Shown: positions 19,399-29,052, counted from the first letter of the stretch. The stretch: DNA of 64,000 nucleotides from Saccharothrix longispora (GCF_030852425.1 NZ_NSDM01000001.1:62001-126000), one strand, 5' to 3'. The notes: generated by a model from the letters alone, not told the origin. Numbers and translations: made by a program.

Positions 19399-19809
19399 AT
19401 GAGCACCGAGAGCATCACCACCACGACGACGTTCCACCTCCTCGTACCGGGGATCGCCCCGGCACCGGTGGAGGCCGAGCTGCACTACGAACCGGAGGAC
19501 CCGTACGCGGTAGCCGTCCTGTTCCACACCGGGCAGGGCAAGGTCGAGTGGATCTTCGCCCGCGACCTGCTGGCCGACGGCCTGCTGACCGCGTCCGGCG
19601 AGGGCGACATCCTCATCCGCCCGGCCGCCGACGACCCGGAGCGGGTCCTGCTGGAGCTGAACGCGCCGACCGGGTTCGCGATCTTGTCCGCCGAGGCCGA
19701 GCACATCGCCGAGTTCCTGGACCTCACCTACGACGTGGTGCAGCCCGGCGAGGAGGACCTGTGGATCGACTTCGACCGCGAATTGGCCAAGCTGGTCTCG
19801 ACCAACTGA
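19399..19809 (+). CDS. SsgA-like protein, SsgB type (cell division/sporulation)
   Basis: 136 residues, matching the length of SsgB, the actinomycete protein that positions FtsZ for sporulation septa. Family features include TTTTFHLLVPG near the N-terminus, YEPEDPYAVAVLFHTG, VEWIFARDLLADGLL and GEGDILIRP. The ATG at 19399 is chosen by family length; ATGs at 19363 and 19372 lie in frame upstream and cannot be excluded. It sits 24 bp before kinase 3, so kinase signalling to the division machinery is an attractive but untested link. Confidence 0.85.
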   Translation: MSTESITTTTTFHLLVPGIAPAPVEAELHYEPEDPYAVAVLFHTGQGKVEWIFARDLLADGLLTASGEGDILIRPAADDPERVLLELNAPTGFAILSAEAEHIAEFLDLTYDVVQPGEEDLWIDFDRELAKLVSTN

Positions 19810-19833
19810 TCCCGTCGCCTACCCTCGTAACCC

Positions 19834-21201
19834 GTGACGGGGTCCGGGGGGACGGTAGGCGGTCGGTACGCGCTGGTCGAGCGGGTCGGCAGCGGCGCCA
19901 TGGGCGTCGTCTGGCGGGCGCACGACGAGCTCCTCGACCGCGAGGTGGCCGTGAAGCAGCTCCGCATGCCCGACCTGACGCCGGACGAGGCGGAGGTCGC
20001 CAGGGCCCGGGCGATGCGCGAGGCGCGCAACGCCGCCAGGCTGCACCACCCCCACGCCGTCGCCCTGTTCGACGTGGTGGTCGAGGACGGCCGGCCGTGG
20101 CTGGTCATGGAGCACCTGCCCTCCCGCAGCCTCGCCGGGCTGCTGGCGGAGGACGGTGCGGTGAGCCCGGCAGAGACGGCCAGGATCGGCGGCCAGGTCG
20201 CCGCCGCGCTCGCCGCGGCGCACGCGGCGGGCATCGTGCACCGCGACGTGAAGCCGTCCAACGTGCTGATCGGGCACGACGGCACGGTGAAGCTCACCGA
20301 CTTCGGCATCTCCCGCGCCACGGGTGACGGCACGCTGACCGACAGCGGCATGATCACCGGCACCCCGGCGTACCTCGCGCCCGAGGTGGCGCGCGGCGAA
20401 CAGCCGGACAGCGCCTCCGACGTCTTCTCCCTCGGCGCGACCCTGTACGCGGCGACCGAGGGCAGGTCGCCCTACGGCGAGTCCGACAACAACTTCGGCC
20501 TGCTCTACCGGGCGGCCGCCGGCCGGATCGAGCCGCCCGCCCGCTCGGGCGAGCTGACGGACCTCCTCACCCGCGTGCTGTCCCCGGACCCCGCGGAGCG
20601 GCCGACCGCCGCCGAACTGGTGGACCTGCTGGTCGCGCACGCACCGACGACCTCGCCGATGTCCGCCCCGAAACCGGCGCCGGAACCAGAGCCGGAGTCC
20701 GAGCCCGCCGAGGGGCCCGCGGCGGGAACCGCCCCCGGCCGACGCCGGCGCGGGGTGGTCGCCGCGCTGGTCGTGGCCGTGCTGCTGGTCGCGGGCGTCG
20801 TCGGGTACGCCGCGGTGGACCTCGACGTGGTGGACCTCGGCAACGCGCTGGGACTCCACGACGGCCGGCCGCCGGTCGAGCAGTGGGTGCCGTCCCCGGC
20901 CGACAACGCCGTCGAACTGGTCCGCGGCCACTACGAGGTGCTGCCCGAGGACCCGTCGAGGGCGTACGAGAACCTCGCCGAGTCCTACCGCCTGCCGTTC
21001 GAGGAGTACTCCGCGTTCTGGGGCCGGTACGAGGACGTGCGGACGTCGCTGATCGAGGCGGTCCAGGACGGGGCGACCGTCCTGGTGCGCACCCGGGTGG
21101 TCTTCGTGGAGGCCGGGGTGGAGACCAGCGGGGACTACGAGCTGCGGGTCGAGCCCGGCCCCGGCCGACTGGTGATCACGGGCTCGCGGCAGTTCGGCTA
21201 G
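19834..21201 (+). CDS. PknB-type transmembrane Ser/Thr protein kinase with globular ectodomain (kinase 3)
   Basis: 455 residues. The kinase domain has K41, HRD D138, DFG 156-158 and an activation segment GMITGTPAYLAPE. An acidic/Pro juxtamembrane linker (EPEPESEPAE) precedes a transmembrane helix (about 307-327). The ectodomain (about 355-455) starts VRGHYEVLPEDPSRAY and is homologous-looking to those of kinase 2 and island protein B. GTG start shortly after the SsgB-like stop, so likely co-transcribed with it. The 3' end overlaps the convergent response regulator by 4 bp. Confidence 0.92.
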   Translation: MTGSGGTVGGRYALVERVGSGAMGVVWRAHDELLDREVAVKQLRMPDLTPDEAEVARARAMREARNAARLHHPHAVALFDVVVEDGRPWLVMEHLPSRSLAGLLAEDGAVSPAETARIGGQVAAALAAAHAAGIVHRDVKPSNVLIGHDGTVKLTDFGISRATGDGTLTDSGMITGTPAYLAPEVARGEQPDSASDVFSLGATLYAATEGRSPYGESDNNFGLLYRAAAGRIEPPARSGELTDLLTRVLSPDPAERPTAAELVDLLVAHAPTTSPMSAPKPAPEPEPESEPAEGPAAGTAPGRRRRGVVAALVVAVLLVAGVVGYAAVDLDVVDLGNALGLHDGRPPVEQWVPSPADNAVELVRGHYEVLPEDPSRAYENLAESYRLPFEEYSAFWGRYEDVRTSLIEAVQDGATVLVRTRVVFVEAGVETSGDYELRVEPGPGRLVITGSRQFG

Positions 21202-21848
21202 ACCAGGCGGCGGTCCGACGCCCAGCGCGACAGCTCGTACCGGTTGGACAGCTGCGTCTTGCGCAGCACGCTCGACACGTGCGTCTCGACCGTCTTCACC
21301 GAGATGAACAGCTCCGAGGCGATCTCCTTGTACGCGTAGCCGCGCGCCAGCAGCCGCAGCACGTCCCGCTCGCGCGGGGTCAGCAGGTCCAGCTCCGGGT
21401 CGCTGATCGGGGCCGCGCCCGGCCGGTCCGCGAACGCGTCCAGCACGAACCCGGCCAGCCGGGGGCTGAACACCGCGTCGCCCTCCGCGACCCGCACGAC
21501 CGCGCGCACCAGCTCCTGGCTGGAGATGGTCTTCGTCACGTACCCGCGCGCGCCGGCCCGGATGACCGCGATGACGTCCTCGGCCGCGTCGGACACCGAC
21601 AGCGCCAGGAACACCACCTCGGGCAGCGCCGTGCGGACCTGCCGCAGCACCTCCGCCCCGCCGCCGTCGGGCATGTGCACGTCGAGCAGCACCACGTCGG
21701 GCCGGTGGTGGCCGATGCCGACGACCGCCTCCCCGACGGAGCCGGCCTCGCCGACCACCTCGACCTCGTCCGTGATCGAGTCCAGCTCGGCCCGCACGCC
21801 CGCGCGGAACAGCGCGTGGTCGTCCACCAGGAACACCCGTACCGCCAC
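21198..21848 (-). CDS. NarL/LuxR-type response regulator (EsrR/MacR-like)
   Basis: 216 residues: receiver domain with DDHALFRAGV, phospho-acceptor Asp in VLLDVHMPDGGG, the Lys of TKTIS, then a LuxR HTH (LTPRERDVLRLLARGYAYKEIASEL). Start at GTG 21848 is favoured by GGGAG 9 nt upstream; a GTG at 21869 would add seven residues without a ribosome site. It follows the PspC-type sensor kinase by 32 bp and is surely its partner. Likely targets are envelope-stress genes including the divergent PspC gene. Confidence 0.92.
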   Translation of the reverse strand: MAVRVFLVDDHALFRAGVRAELDSITDEVEVVGEAGSVGEAVVGIGHHRPDVVLLDVHMPDGGGAEVLRQVRTALPEVVFLALSVSDAAEDVIAVIRAGARGYVTKTISSQELVRAVVRVAEGDAVFSPRLAGFVLDAFADRPGAAPISDPELDLLTPRERDVLRLLARGYAYKEIASELFISVKTVETHVSSVLRKTQLSNRYELSRWASDRRLV

Positions 21849-21880
21849 GGCCCGGCCCCCGTCTCCCACTCGTCAGCCGA

Positions 21881-23101
21881 TCACTTGTCGGCTGTCTTCC
21901 TCGGCATCATCAGCTGCACTTCCGTCCCCTCGCCCAGCGAGGTGCGGATGCGGACTTCACCGCCGTGCCGCTCCATCCTCCCCCCGATGGAGTCCGCGAG
22001 GCCATGCCGGTCCTCCGGGACGGTCTCCGGGTCGAAGCCCTTGCCCCGGTCGCGCACGAACACGGTCACCCGATCGGGCTCCACCTCGCCGTACACGCTG
22101 ATCTCGGCGACGCCCGCGTGCTTGGCCGCGTTGACCACCGCCTCGCGGGCCGCCTGCACCAGGGCGTACAGGTCGGGGTCCAGCTCGCAGTCGCCGACCA
22201 CGACCGGCTGCACGGACAGCGCGAACTGGTCCTCCACCTCGCCGGACGCGGCGGCGAGGGCGGCGGACAGCGTCCTGGGCCGGGTGCTGTCCTCCACGAC
22301 GTTGCCGTACAGCCACTCGCGCAGCTGCCGCTCCTGGCCGCGGGCGAGGCGCTTGACCTCGCGCGGCTGCTCCGCCTGCTTCTGGATCAGCGCAAGCGTT
22401 TGCAGGACGGAGTCGTGCAGGTGGGCGGCGATCTCGGCGCGCTCCTCGGTGCGGATGCGGACCCGGCGCTCCTCGCCCAGGTCGTTGATCAGCTTGATCC
22501 ACAGCGGCACGGTGAGCACCGCGACGCCGCCGAGCGTGGCGACCACCGCGAGCAGCGCGAACCGCAGCTGGTCGATGCCGTAGCTGTTGACCAGCAGCAC
22601 GCCGATGCCGATGGCGACCAGGGCGACGCCCGCGAGCACCCGCACGACCGTGGTGCGACCGGTGCCGAGCAGCCCGGACCGCGCGCCGTCCCGCCAGCGG
22701 CGGCGCTGGGCCTCGTCCGCCTCCCGCCACACGACGGCCGCGCCGACCATGGCCACCGCGAGCGGCCCGGTGATCCAGCCGCTGACCGGGCCGGAGACCA
22801 GGCCGGTGAGCACGGCCGCGCCGATGCCCAGGGCGAGCAGGCCCAGCGCCTGCTGCCGCTCCCTGGGGTTCGGGGGCTGCTCGGGCACGCCCGCCGCCTG
22901 CTGCGGCACGAACAGCCACAGCAGGCCGTAGGCGATGGCGCCGACGCCGTTGAGCGCGGTCAGCGCGGCGAACACCGCGCGCACCCAGAACACCTCGACG
23001 CCGAGGTGGTCCGCGACCCCACCGGCCACACCCGCGACCACGCGCCCCGTGCGCCTGCGGCGGACCGGCTCCGCGGCTTTCGCCTTCGTCTCCACGCTCA
23101 C
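21881..23101 (-). CDS. Sensor histidine kinase with N-terminal PspC domain (EsrS/MacS-like)
   Basis: 406 residues. An N-terminal PspC domain (GRVVAGVAGGVADHLGV, about 14-60) includes a hydrophobic helix. Several more transmembrane helices (about 80-210) follow, then a HisKA_3 dimerisation/phosphoacceptor segment (AEIAAHLHDSVLQTL) and a HATPase domain (VVNAAKHAG, GKGFDPE). This PspC-histidine kinase layout is that of EsrS of Corynebacterium glutamicum and MacS of Streptomyces, which respond to cell-envelope damage. GTG start at 23101 with no Shine-Dalgarno and GACCAT 6 nt upstream. Divergent from the PspC/LiaF-like gene. Confidence 0.92.
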   Translation of the reverse strand: MSVETKAKAAEPVRRRRTGRVVAGVAGGVADHLGVEVFWVRAVFAALTALNGVGAIAYGLLWLFVPQQAAGVPEQPPNPRERQQALGLLALGIGAAVLTGLVSGPVSGWITGPLAVAMVGAAVVWREADEAQRRRWRDGARSGLLGTGRTTVVRVLAGVALVAIGIGVLLVNSYGIDQLRFALLAVVATLGGVAVLTVPLWIKLINDLGEERRVRIRTEERAEIAAHLHDSVLQTLALIQKQAEQPREVKRLARGQERQLREWLYGNVVEDSTRPRTLSAALAAASGEVEDQFALSVQPVVVGDCELDPDLYALVQAAREAVVNAAKHAGVAEISVYGEVEPDRVTVFVRDRGKGFDPETVPEDRHGLADSIGGRMERHGGEVRIRTSLGEGTEVQLMMPRKTADK

Positions 23102-23212
23102 CGGACGATGGTCACACGCGGCCGGGGGCCGGTCATCAGGGTTCCACCCCATGCCCGGTTCAGGGTGCGTCCCGGATGTGCGGGGCGGCCCCCGTCCAGC
23201 AAGCTCGTCATC

Positions 23213-24427
23213 GTGAGCGGGAACATCAGCGCAGCGGGCGTCGAGGAGACGCTGAAGGACTTCTGGGTCAGCCGACCCAGGCGGCCACACGACGGTCGCA
23301 AGATCGCCGGTGTCGCCGCCGGTATCGCACAGCGGTACCAGATCGACCCGGTGATCGTCCGGGTGGCGTTCGTCGCGATGGCGCTGTGCAACGGCGCCGG
23401 CGTGCTCGTCTACCTGCTGGGCTGGCTGTTCCTGGCCCAGGAGGGCGACGAGTCCTCGGCGGCCGAGGCGCTGGTCGGACGGGGGCGCAGCTCGACGCCG
23501 ACGCCCCTGACCGTGGCGCTGGGCATCGCCGTGCTGCCCGCGACGGGGTTCTTCGTCGACGGTGGGTTCACGATGGTCGGCGGCGTGCTGCTGTCCGTCG
23601 GGGGGATCTACCTGCTGCACCGCGGTCGCGGGCAGCTCAACCGACCGGCCGCGCCACCGACGCTGCCGGCCTACGACCCGGGGGTGCCGGTGCAGGACCA
23701 GACGACCGAGCGGGTGACGCCGCCCGCGTGGGACCCGCTGGGCGCGGCCCCGTTCGCGTGGGACCTGCCGGAGCCGGCGGGCGTGCCCGAGCCGGTGGTG
23801 GCGCGGTCCCGACCGGTGCGGCGCAGGTCGCGGGCAGGCGTGGCCACGTTCGGCGTGGCGATGCTGGTGCTGGCCGGTTCGGTGATCGCGGCCGACCACT
23901 GGGCCTGGTTCACCGTGCCGCACGTCATCGGCCTGCTGGTCGCGGTGATGGGCCTGGGCATGGTGGTCGGCGCGCTGCGCGGCGGCGGTGCCAAGGGCCT
24001 GCTGTGGTTCGTCGTGCCGCTGTCCCTCGTCGGGGTGGGCATGACCGCCGCCGACCTGGAGACGCTCCGCACCGACCGGATCGGCAGCCACCGGCCCGCG
24101 CCCACCGCGATCGAGCAGGTGCAGCCCCGCTACGAGACGGGCATCGGCGAGGTCGACCTGGACCTGACCGGTCTGCCGGGCACGGGGTCGGTGAAGACGG
24201 TCGTCGAGGTCGGGGTGGGCAGCGCGCGGGTGACGGTGCCGGCGAACGCGGACGTGGTGGCGACCTGCCGCGCGGACCTCGGGTCGACGCGGTGCCTGGG
24301 CGCGGAGTCGGGCGGCGAGGACCGGCTGGAGACCGTCGACGACGACGGCGCCGACGGCCCGGGCGGGCTGAGGATCGAGCTGGACGTGCGGAGCGAGCTG
24401 GGAGAGGTGGTGGTGAGCCGTGGCTGA
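23213..24427 (+). CDS. PspC-domain membrane protein with LiaF-like C-terminal domain (EsrI-like)
   Basis: 404 residues. The N-terminal PspC domain (GRKIAGVAAGIAQRYQIDP, about 22-70) is followed by paired helices (about 95-135), a Pro-rich linker, more helices (about 215-285) and an extracytoplasmic beta-rich C-terminus (GIGEVDLDLTGL, VGSARVTVPANADV) like the LiaF/YvqF domain. In EsrISR the corresponding protein inhibits the kinase, so a negative-regulator role is inferred. The GTG start lies 7 nt after CAAGCT, suggesting leaderless transcription. It overlaps the next small gene by 8 bp. Confidence 0.88.
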   Translation: MSGNISAAGVEETLKDFWVSRPRRPHDGRKIAGVAAGIAQRYQIDPVIVRVAFVAMALCNGAGVLVYLLGWLFLAQEGDESSAAEALVGRGRSSTPTPLTVALGIAVLPATGFFVDGGFTMVGGVLLSVGGIYLLHRGRGQLNRPAAPPTLPAYDPGVPVQDQTTERVTPPAWDPLGAAPFAWDLPEPAGVPEPVVARSRPVRRRSRAGVATFGVAMLVLAGSVIAADHWAWFTVPHVIGLLVAVMGLGMVVGALRGGGAKGLLWFVVPLSLVGVGMTAADLETLRTDRIGSHRPAPTAIEQVQPRYETGIGEVDLDLTGLPGTGSVKTVVEVGVGSARVTVPANADVVATCRADLGSTRCLGAESGGEDRLETVDDDGADGPGGLRIELDVRSELGEVVVSRG

Positions 24428-24623
24428 CCAGGATTCGGTCGAGAAGCGCGGGGTCGACGTGGTGGGGCTGGTGCTGGGGGTCGCGGCCCTGGTCGCCGCG
24501 ACCTACATGCTCTCGGACGGCGCCTCGTGGCCCGCCTTCCTCGACCTGAGGTGGGCGCTGGCGGGCGGGGCCGTGGTCATCGGCATCGGCCTGCTGGCGG
24601 GATCCGCCCGGCGGCGGGGGTAG
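24420..24623 (+). CDS. Small two-pass membrane protein coupled to the PspC gene
   Basis: 67 residues with two hydrophobic segments (about 13-30 and 44-60) and charged ends. GTG 24420 lies inside the last codons of the PspC gene, an arrangement typical of translational coupling. No family recognised. Context suggests an accessory membrane component of the envelope-stress module. Confidence 0.75.
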   Translation: MADQDSVEKRGVDVVGLVLGVAALVAATYMLSDGASWPAFLDLRWALAGGAVVIGIGLLAGSARRRG

Positions 24624-24648
24624 CGACCGAGGGGGTCGGAGGAAGAGC

Positions 24649-24680
24649 GGAAGGCCCGTCCCGGGTGGGACGGGCCTTCC
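24649..24680. terminator. Bidirectional terminator between the PspC operon and guaA
   Basis: Perfect 14-bp stem (24649-24662 with 24667-24680) and a GGGT loop, lying between two convergent transcription units. Confidence 0.85.
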
Positions 24681-24697
24681 GGCCGTTCAGGGGAGGG

Positions 24698-26257
24698 TCA
24701 CTCCCACTCGATGGTGCCCGGCGGCTTGCTCGTCACGTCCAGCACGACCCGGTTGACCTCGTCCACCTCGTTGGTGATGCGGGTCGAGATGCGCTCCAGC
24801 ACGTCGTACGGCAGGCGCGTCCAGTCCGCGGTCATGGCGTCCTCGCTGGACACCGGCCGCAGCACGACCGGGTGGCCGTAGGTGCGGCCGTCGCCCTGCA
24901 CGCCGACGCTGCGCACGTCCGCCAGCAGCACCACGGGGCACTGCCAGATCTGCCGGTCGAGGCCCGCGGTGGTCAGCTCCTCGCGGGCGATGGCGTCGGC
25001 CTTGCGCAGGACCTCCAGGCGCTCGGCGGTCACCTCGCCGATGATGCGGATGCCGAGGCCGGGGCCGGGGAACGGCTGGCGCTGCACGATCGTCTCGGGC
25101 AGGCCCAGCTCGGTGCCGACCCGGCGCACCTCGTCCTTGAACAGCGCGCGCAGCGGCTCGACGAGGGTGAACTGGAGGTCGTCCGGCAGTCCGCCCACGT
25201 TGTGGTGGCTCTTGATGTTCGCCGCGCCGGTGCCGCCGCCGGACTCGACGACGTCCGGGTACAGCGTGCCCTGGACCAGGAACCCGTAGTCGCCCTCGGC
25301 CTTGAGGTCGCGCTCGGCCTGCTCGAAGACGCGGATGAACTCGCGGCCGATGATCTTGCGCTTCCGCTCCGGGTCCGTGACGCCGGCCAGCGCGTCCAGG
25401 AAGCGCTCGCGGGCGTCCACGGTCACCAGCTTCACGCCGGTCGCGGCCACGAAGTCGCGCTCCACCTGGGCGCGCTCACCGGCGCGCAGCAGGCCGTGGT
25501 CGACGAACACGCAGGTGAGGCGGTCACCGATGGCGCGCTGCACGAGGGCCGCGGCCACCGCCGAGTCGACGCCGCCGGACAGGCCGCAGATGGCCTTGCC
25601 GTCGCCGACCTGCTCCCGGATGCGCGCCACCTGCTCGTCCACGATCGACGAGGTCGTCCACCGGGGGCGGATGCCCGCGATGTCGTGCAGGAAGCGGCGC
25701 AGCACCTCCTGGCCGTGCGGGGAGTGGCCCACCTCCGGGTGGTACTGCACGCCCGCGAACCGGCGCCGCGGGTCCTCGAACGCGGCCACCGGCGCGCCCT
25801 CGCTGGTCGCGGTCACGGTGAAGCCCTCGGGGGCCTTGGTGACCGAGTCGCCGTGGCTCATCCACACCGGGTGGCTGGCGGGCAGCTCGTCGTGCAGGAG
25901 GCCCCCGTCCTGCCGGACGCCCAGCTCGGTGCGTCCGTACTCGCGGGCGCCGGTGCGCTCGACCGTGCCGCCCAGGGCGCCCGCCATGGCCTGGAAGCCG
26001 TAGCAGATGCCGAACACCGGCACGTCCACCTCGAACAACTTCGGGTCCACCTGCGGGGCGCCCGGCTCGTAGACGCTGGACGGGCCGCCGGACAGCACGA
26101 TGGCGGCCGGGTCGCGCTCCAGCAGTTCCGCCACGGGTGTGGTGTGCGGGACGACTTCCGAGTAGACCTGCGCCTCCCGGACCCGTCGGGCGATCAGCTG
26201 CGCGTACTGCGCGCCGAAGTCGATGACCAGCACGGGGCGGTTGCTGCTCTCAGCCAC
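24698..26257 (-). CDS. guaA: GMP synthase (glutamine-hydrolysing)
   Basis: 519 residues, normal for GuaA, which aminates XMP to GMP. The class I glutamine amidotransferase domain (1-200) has the nucleophile motif GICYGFQAM and a His/Glu pair in QYHPEVGHS. The ATP-pyrophosphatase domain has the P-loop [15 protein letters not shown]. The C-terminal dimerisation domain ends [13 protein letters not shown] start with AGAGG upstream. Stands alone rather than with guaB, as in mycobacteria. Confidence 0.97.
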   Translation of the reverse strand: MAESSNRPVLVIDFGAQYAQLIARRVREAQVYSEVVPHTTPVAELLERDPAAIVLSGGPSSVYEPGAPQVDPKLFEVDVPVFGICYGFQAMAGALGGTVERTGAREYGRTELGVRQDGGLLHDELPASHPVWMSHGDSVTKAPEGFTVTATSEGAPVAAFEDPRRRFAGVQYHPEVGHSPHGQEVLRRFLHDIAGIRPRWTTSSIVDEQVARIREQVGDGKAICGLSGGVDSAVAAALVQRAIGDRLTCVFVDHGLLRAGERAQVERDFVAATGVKLVTVDARERFLDALAGVTDPERKRKIIGREFIRVFEQAERDLKAEGDYGFLVQGTLYPDVVESGGGTGAANIKSHHNVGGLPDDLQFTLVEPLRALFKDEVRRVGTELGLPETIVQRQPFPGPGLGIRIIGEVTAERLEVLRKADAIAREELTTAGLDRQIWQCPVVLLADVRSVGVQGDGRTYGHPVVLRPVSSEDAMTADWTRLPYDVLERISTRITNEVDEVNRVVLDVTSKPPGTIEWE

Positions 26258-26308
26258 TGCTGCAAAACCTCTCGTCTCGCGGGTTCGCGCAGGTGAAGGA
26301 TGTCATGC

Positions 26309-27019
26309 GTGGAAGAGGAACCGCTCACCGGAGGCGGCCTGAACGAGGTCGTCCGGATCGGGTCGACGGTGCGCCGCCCGACCGGGCCGTGGACGCCGAA
26401 CGTGCACCTGCTGCTGGAACGCCTTGCGCCGCTTGGCATCGCGCCGCGCGCGCACGGCGTGGACGAGCGCGGCCGGGAGGTGCTGTCCTACCTGCCGGGT
26501 GAGGTGGGCCACCCGCCGCTGCCCGGGGCGATGCGGTCCGACGACGTGCTGGTGGCCGCGGCGCGGCTGGCCCGCCGGCTGCACGACGCGTCGGCCGGGC
26601 TCGCGCACGTGCGGGAGGGCTGGCAGTTCCCGGCGCTGTCACCCGTCGAGGTGATCTGCCACAACGACCTGGCGCCGTACAACACGGTGTTCCGGGACGG
26701 CCTGCCGGTCGGGTTCATCGACTTCGACGGGGCCCGGCCGGGGCCGCGCTGGTGGGACCTGGCCTACACCGCGTACTGCCTGGTGCCGATCTCACCCGAG
26801 TGGGGGACACCCGACGAGCAGTGGCGGCGCGCGGAGCTGTTCTTCGCGGCTTACGGCGCCGAGGTCACGGGCCTGGGCGCGCGCGTGCTCGCCCGGTTGG
26901 ACGACATGGTGACCATGATCCGGGAGCGCCCGGAGTTCCACCGGCAGCGCGCGGAGCGACACGACGAGTACTACCTCGGTCACGCGCGGTATGTGGAAGA
27001 GCACTTCCAAGATCGATAG
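26309..27019 (+). CDS. APH-fold phosphotransferase (aminoglycoside/choline kinase-like)
   Basis: 236 residues. Carries the Brenner motif HNDLAPYN (catalytic Asp) and the metal-binding FIDFDGARPGPRWWDLAY downstream, diagnostic of the APH superfamily. The N-lobe has GGGLNEVVRIGSTVRR with the nucleotide-binding loop. Substrate is unknown; these are common in actinobacteria and usually are not resistance genes. GTG 26309 is preferred to ATG 26300 because GAAGGA sits 8 nt before it. Divergent from guaA. Confidence 0.85.
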   Translation: MEEEPLTGGGLNEVVRIGSTVRRPTGPWTPNVHLLLERLAPLGIAPRAHGVDERGREVLSYLPGEVGHPPLPGAMRSDDVLVAAARLARRLHDASAGLAHVREGWQFPALSPVEVICHNDLAPYNTVFRDGLPVGFIDFDGARPGPRWWDLAYTAYCLVPISPEWGTPDEQWRRAELFFAAYGAEVTGLGARVLARLDDMVTMIRERPEFHRQRAERHDEYYLGHARYVEEHFQDR

Positions 27020-27040
27020 TCGAACCAACCCGGACGGGCA

Positions 27041-27046
27041 TACGGT
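27041..27046 (+). promoter_or_regulatory. -10 box TACGGT of a leaderless promoter
   Basis: TACGGT is followed by exactly 7 nt and the ATG of the aldehyde dehydrogenase. There is no Shine-Dalgarno in between. Confidence 0.5.
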
Positions 27047-27053
27047 GTGGTCC

Positions 27054-28499
27054 ATGGACGCCACCACCCCCGAGCCGAGGCCCTGCTGGATCGCCGGACG
27101 CGCCGAGCAGGGCGTGCAGGCCATCACCGTCTTCCACCCGTTCGACGGCACGGAGGTGGCGTCGGTCGCCGTGCCCGGACCGGACCAGGTGGAGCGGGCC
27201 GTGGCCGCCGCCGCGGCCGTCGCGAAGGACTTCCGGCGCACGCCCGCGCACGTGCGTGCCCGTGCGCTGATGCAGGTTTCCGAAGCGCTGGCCGACCGCG
27301 CCGAGGAGATCGCCGAGACGATCACCGCCGAGAACGGCAAGCCGCTGCGGTGGGCGAACACCGAGGTGCAGCGGGCGGTGAACACGTTCCGGTTCGCCGC
27401 CGAGGAGGCCCGGCGGTTCACCGGCGACCTCCAGCGCCTGGACACCGACCCGAGCGGCGAGGGGCGGCTGGCCGTCGTGCGCCGGGTGCCGCGCGGCCCC
27501 GTGCTGGCCGTGGCGCCGTTCAACTTCCCGCTGAACCTGGTCGCGCACAAGGTCGCCCCCGCCCTCGCGGTCGGCGCGCCGGTGATCGTGAAGCCCGCGT
27601 CGGCGACGCCGCTGTCGGCGCTGCTGCTCGGCGAGCTGCTGGCGCAGACCGACCTGCCCGAGGGCGCGTTCTCCGTGCTGCCGGTGCGCGGCGGCGACAT
27701 GAAGGCGCTGGTCACCGACGAGCGGCTGCCGGTCATCTCGTTCACCGGGTCCACCTCGGTCGGCTGGTCGCTGATGGACGACGCGCCGCGCAAGCACGTG
27801 GTGATGGAGCTGGGCTCGAACTCGGCGGCCATCGTGTGCCCGGACTGGCCGGACCTGGACCTGGCGGCCTCGCGGATCGCCACGTTCGGCAACTACCAGG
27901 CCGGGCAGTCGTGCATCGCGGTGCAGCGGGTGATCGTGCACCGGGACGTGGCCGGTGAGTTCGTGCCGAAGCTGGTGGCGGCCGTGCGGTCGCTGCGGAC
28001 CGGCGACCCGCACGACCCGGAGGTCGAGGTCGGGCCGCTGATCGACGAGGACAACGCGCGCCGCGTCGAGGAGTGGGTGGCCGAGGCCGTGTCCGCCGGG
28101 GCGACCCTGCACGTCGGCGGCGGGCGGACCGGCACCACGGTCGAGCCGACCGTGGTGCAGGACGTGCCGGAGACGGCGAAGCTGTGGCGCCAGGAGGTGT
28201 TCGGGCCGGTGCTCGCGGTGTCCGTGGTGGACTCGGTCGCGGAGGCGTTCGAGCAGGCCAACGCCACCGACTACGGGTTGCAGGCCGGGGTGTTCACGCG
28301 CGACGTCGGCATCGCCTTCGAAGCGGCGGCCGAGCTGGAGGTCGGCGGCGTGATCGTCGGCGACGTGCCGTCCTACCGGGCCGACCAGATGCCGTACGGC
28401 GGCGTGAAGGGGTCGGGCACCGGGCGCGAGGGCGTGCGGTCGGCGATGGAGGACTTCACCGAGGAGCGCACGCTGGTGCTCACCGGCATCACCGTGTGA
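27054..28499 (+). CDS. NAD(P)-dependent aldehyde dehydrogenase
   Basis: 481 residues of the ALDH superfamily. Visible are APFNFPLNLVAHKVAPALAVG, the substrate-anchoring K of VKPASATP, ITFTGS-like ISFTGSTSVGW, catalytic Glu in VMELGSNSAAIV and catalytic Cys in QAGQSCIAVQR. The ELGSN instead of ELGGK variant marks a subgroup whose substrate I cannot name; a succinate- or glyceraldehyde-type semialdehyde is possible. ATG 27054 follows a TACGGT box by 7 nt. The longer reading from 26991 lacks family support. Its end overlaps the convergent TetR gene by 11 bp. Confidence 0.92.
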   Translation: MDATTPEPRPCWIAGRAEQGVQAITVFHPFDGTEVASVAVPGPDQVERAVAAAAAVAKDFRRTPAHVRARALMQVSEALADRAEEIAETITAENGKPLRWANTEVQRAVNTFRFAAEEARRFTGDLQRLDTDPSGEGRLAVVRRVPRGPVLAVAPFNFPLNLVAHKVAPALAVGAPVIVKPASATPLSALLLGELLAQTDLPEGAFSVLPVRGGDMKALVTDERLPVISFTGSTSVGWSLMDDAPRKHVVMELGSNSAAIVCPDWPDLDLAASRIATFGNYQAGQSCIAVQRVIVHRDVAGEFVPKLVAAVRSLRTGDPHDPEVEVGPLIDEDNARRVEEWVAEAVSAGATLHVGGGRTGTTVEPTVVQDVPETAKLWRQEVFGPVLAVSVVDSVAEAFEQANATDYGLQAGVFTRDVGIAFEAAAELEVGGVIVGDVPSYRADQMPYGGVKGSGTGREGVRSAMEDFTEERTLVLTGITV

Positions 28500-29052
28500 G
28501 CGCCTTGGCGATCGCCATGAGGCCGTCGACCAGGTCCTCGGGGTCGGAGCCGGTGGACAGGGCGCGCAGCTTGAGCCCCATCACCATGGCGACGACGGCC
28601 CCGGCGACCTGGTCGGCGTCCTCGACCCCGATGGACGCCAGCACGGTCGAGGCCAGCTTGTCGTAGGCGGCGAAGCACTCGGCGGCGGCGGCGCGCAGCT
28701 CCGGGTCGCGCCCGGCGTTGAGGTACAGCTCGTGAGGCGCGATCCGGTCCGCGTCCGCCCGCGTGGCCCGGCCGACCTGGCACACGACCTCGACGACCTG
28801 CTCCAGGTCGTCGCAGCCTGCCTGGTTCTGCCGGGCCAGCTCCGCGAACCGCCGGGTCTCGTCGGCGACGAAGTGCAGCATGCTCTCCCGCAGCAGGTCC
28901 TGCTGCGTGGCGAAGTGGTAGGTGATCGAGCCGAGCGAGACGCCCGCCTCCTGGGCGATGCGCCGGTTGGTCACACCGGCGACGCCGTCCTCGCCGATGA
29001 TCCGCAGCACGGCGCCGACGATCCGCTGCCGGGTTTCGACGGGCTTGGTCAT
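28489..29052 (-). CDS. TetR-family transcriptional repressor
   Basis: 187 residues. TetR HTH at about 8-55 (IVGAVLRIIGEDGVAGVTNR then RIAQEAGVSLGSITYHF). The C-terminal ligand-binding domain is helical. It is divergent from an SDR/P450 unit, and a perfect 26-bp palindrome lies between the two starts, so it very likely represses that unit and itself. The inducer is unknown. Confidence 0.92.
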   Translation of the reverse strand: MTKPVETRQRIVGAVLRIIGEDGVAGVTNRRIAQEAGVSLGSITYHFATQQDLLRESMLHFVADETRRFAELARQNQAGCDDLEQVVEVVCQVGRATRADADRIAPHELYLNAGRDPELRAAAAECFAAYDKLASTVLASIGVEDADQVAGAVVAMVMGLKLRALSTGSDPEDLVDGLMAIAKALTR

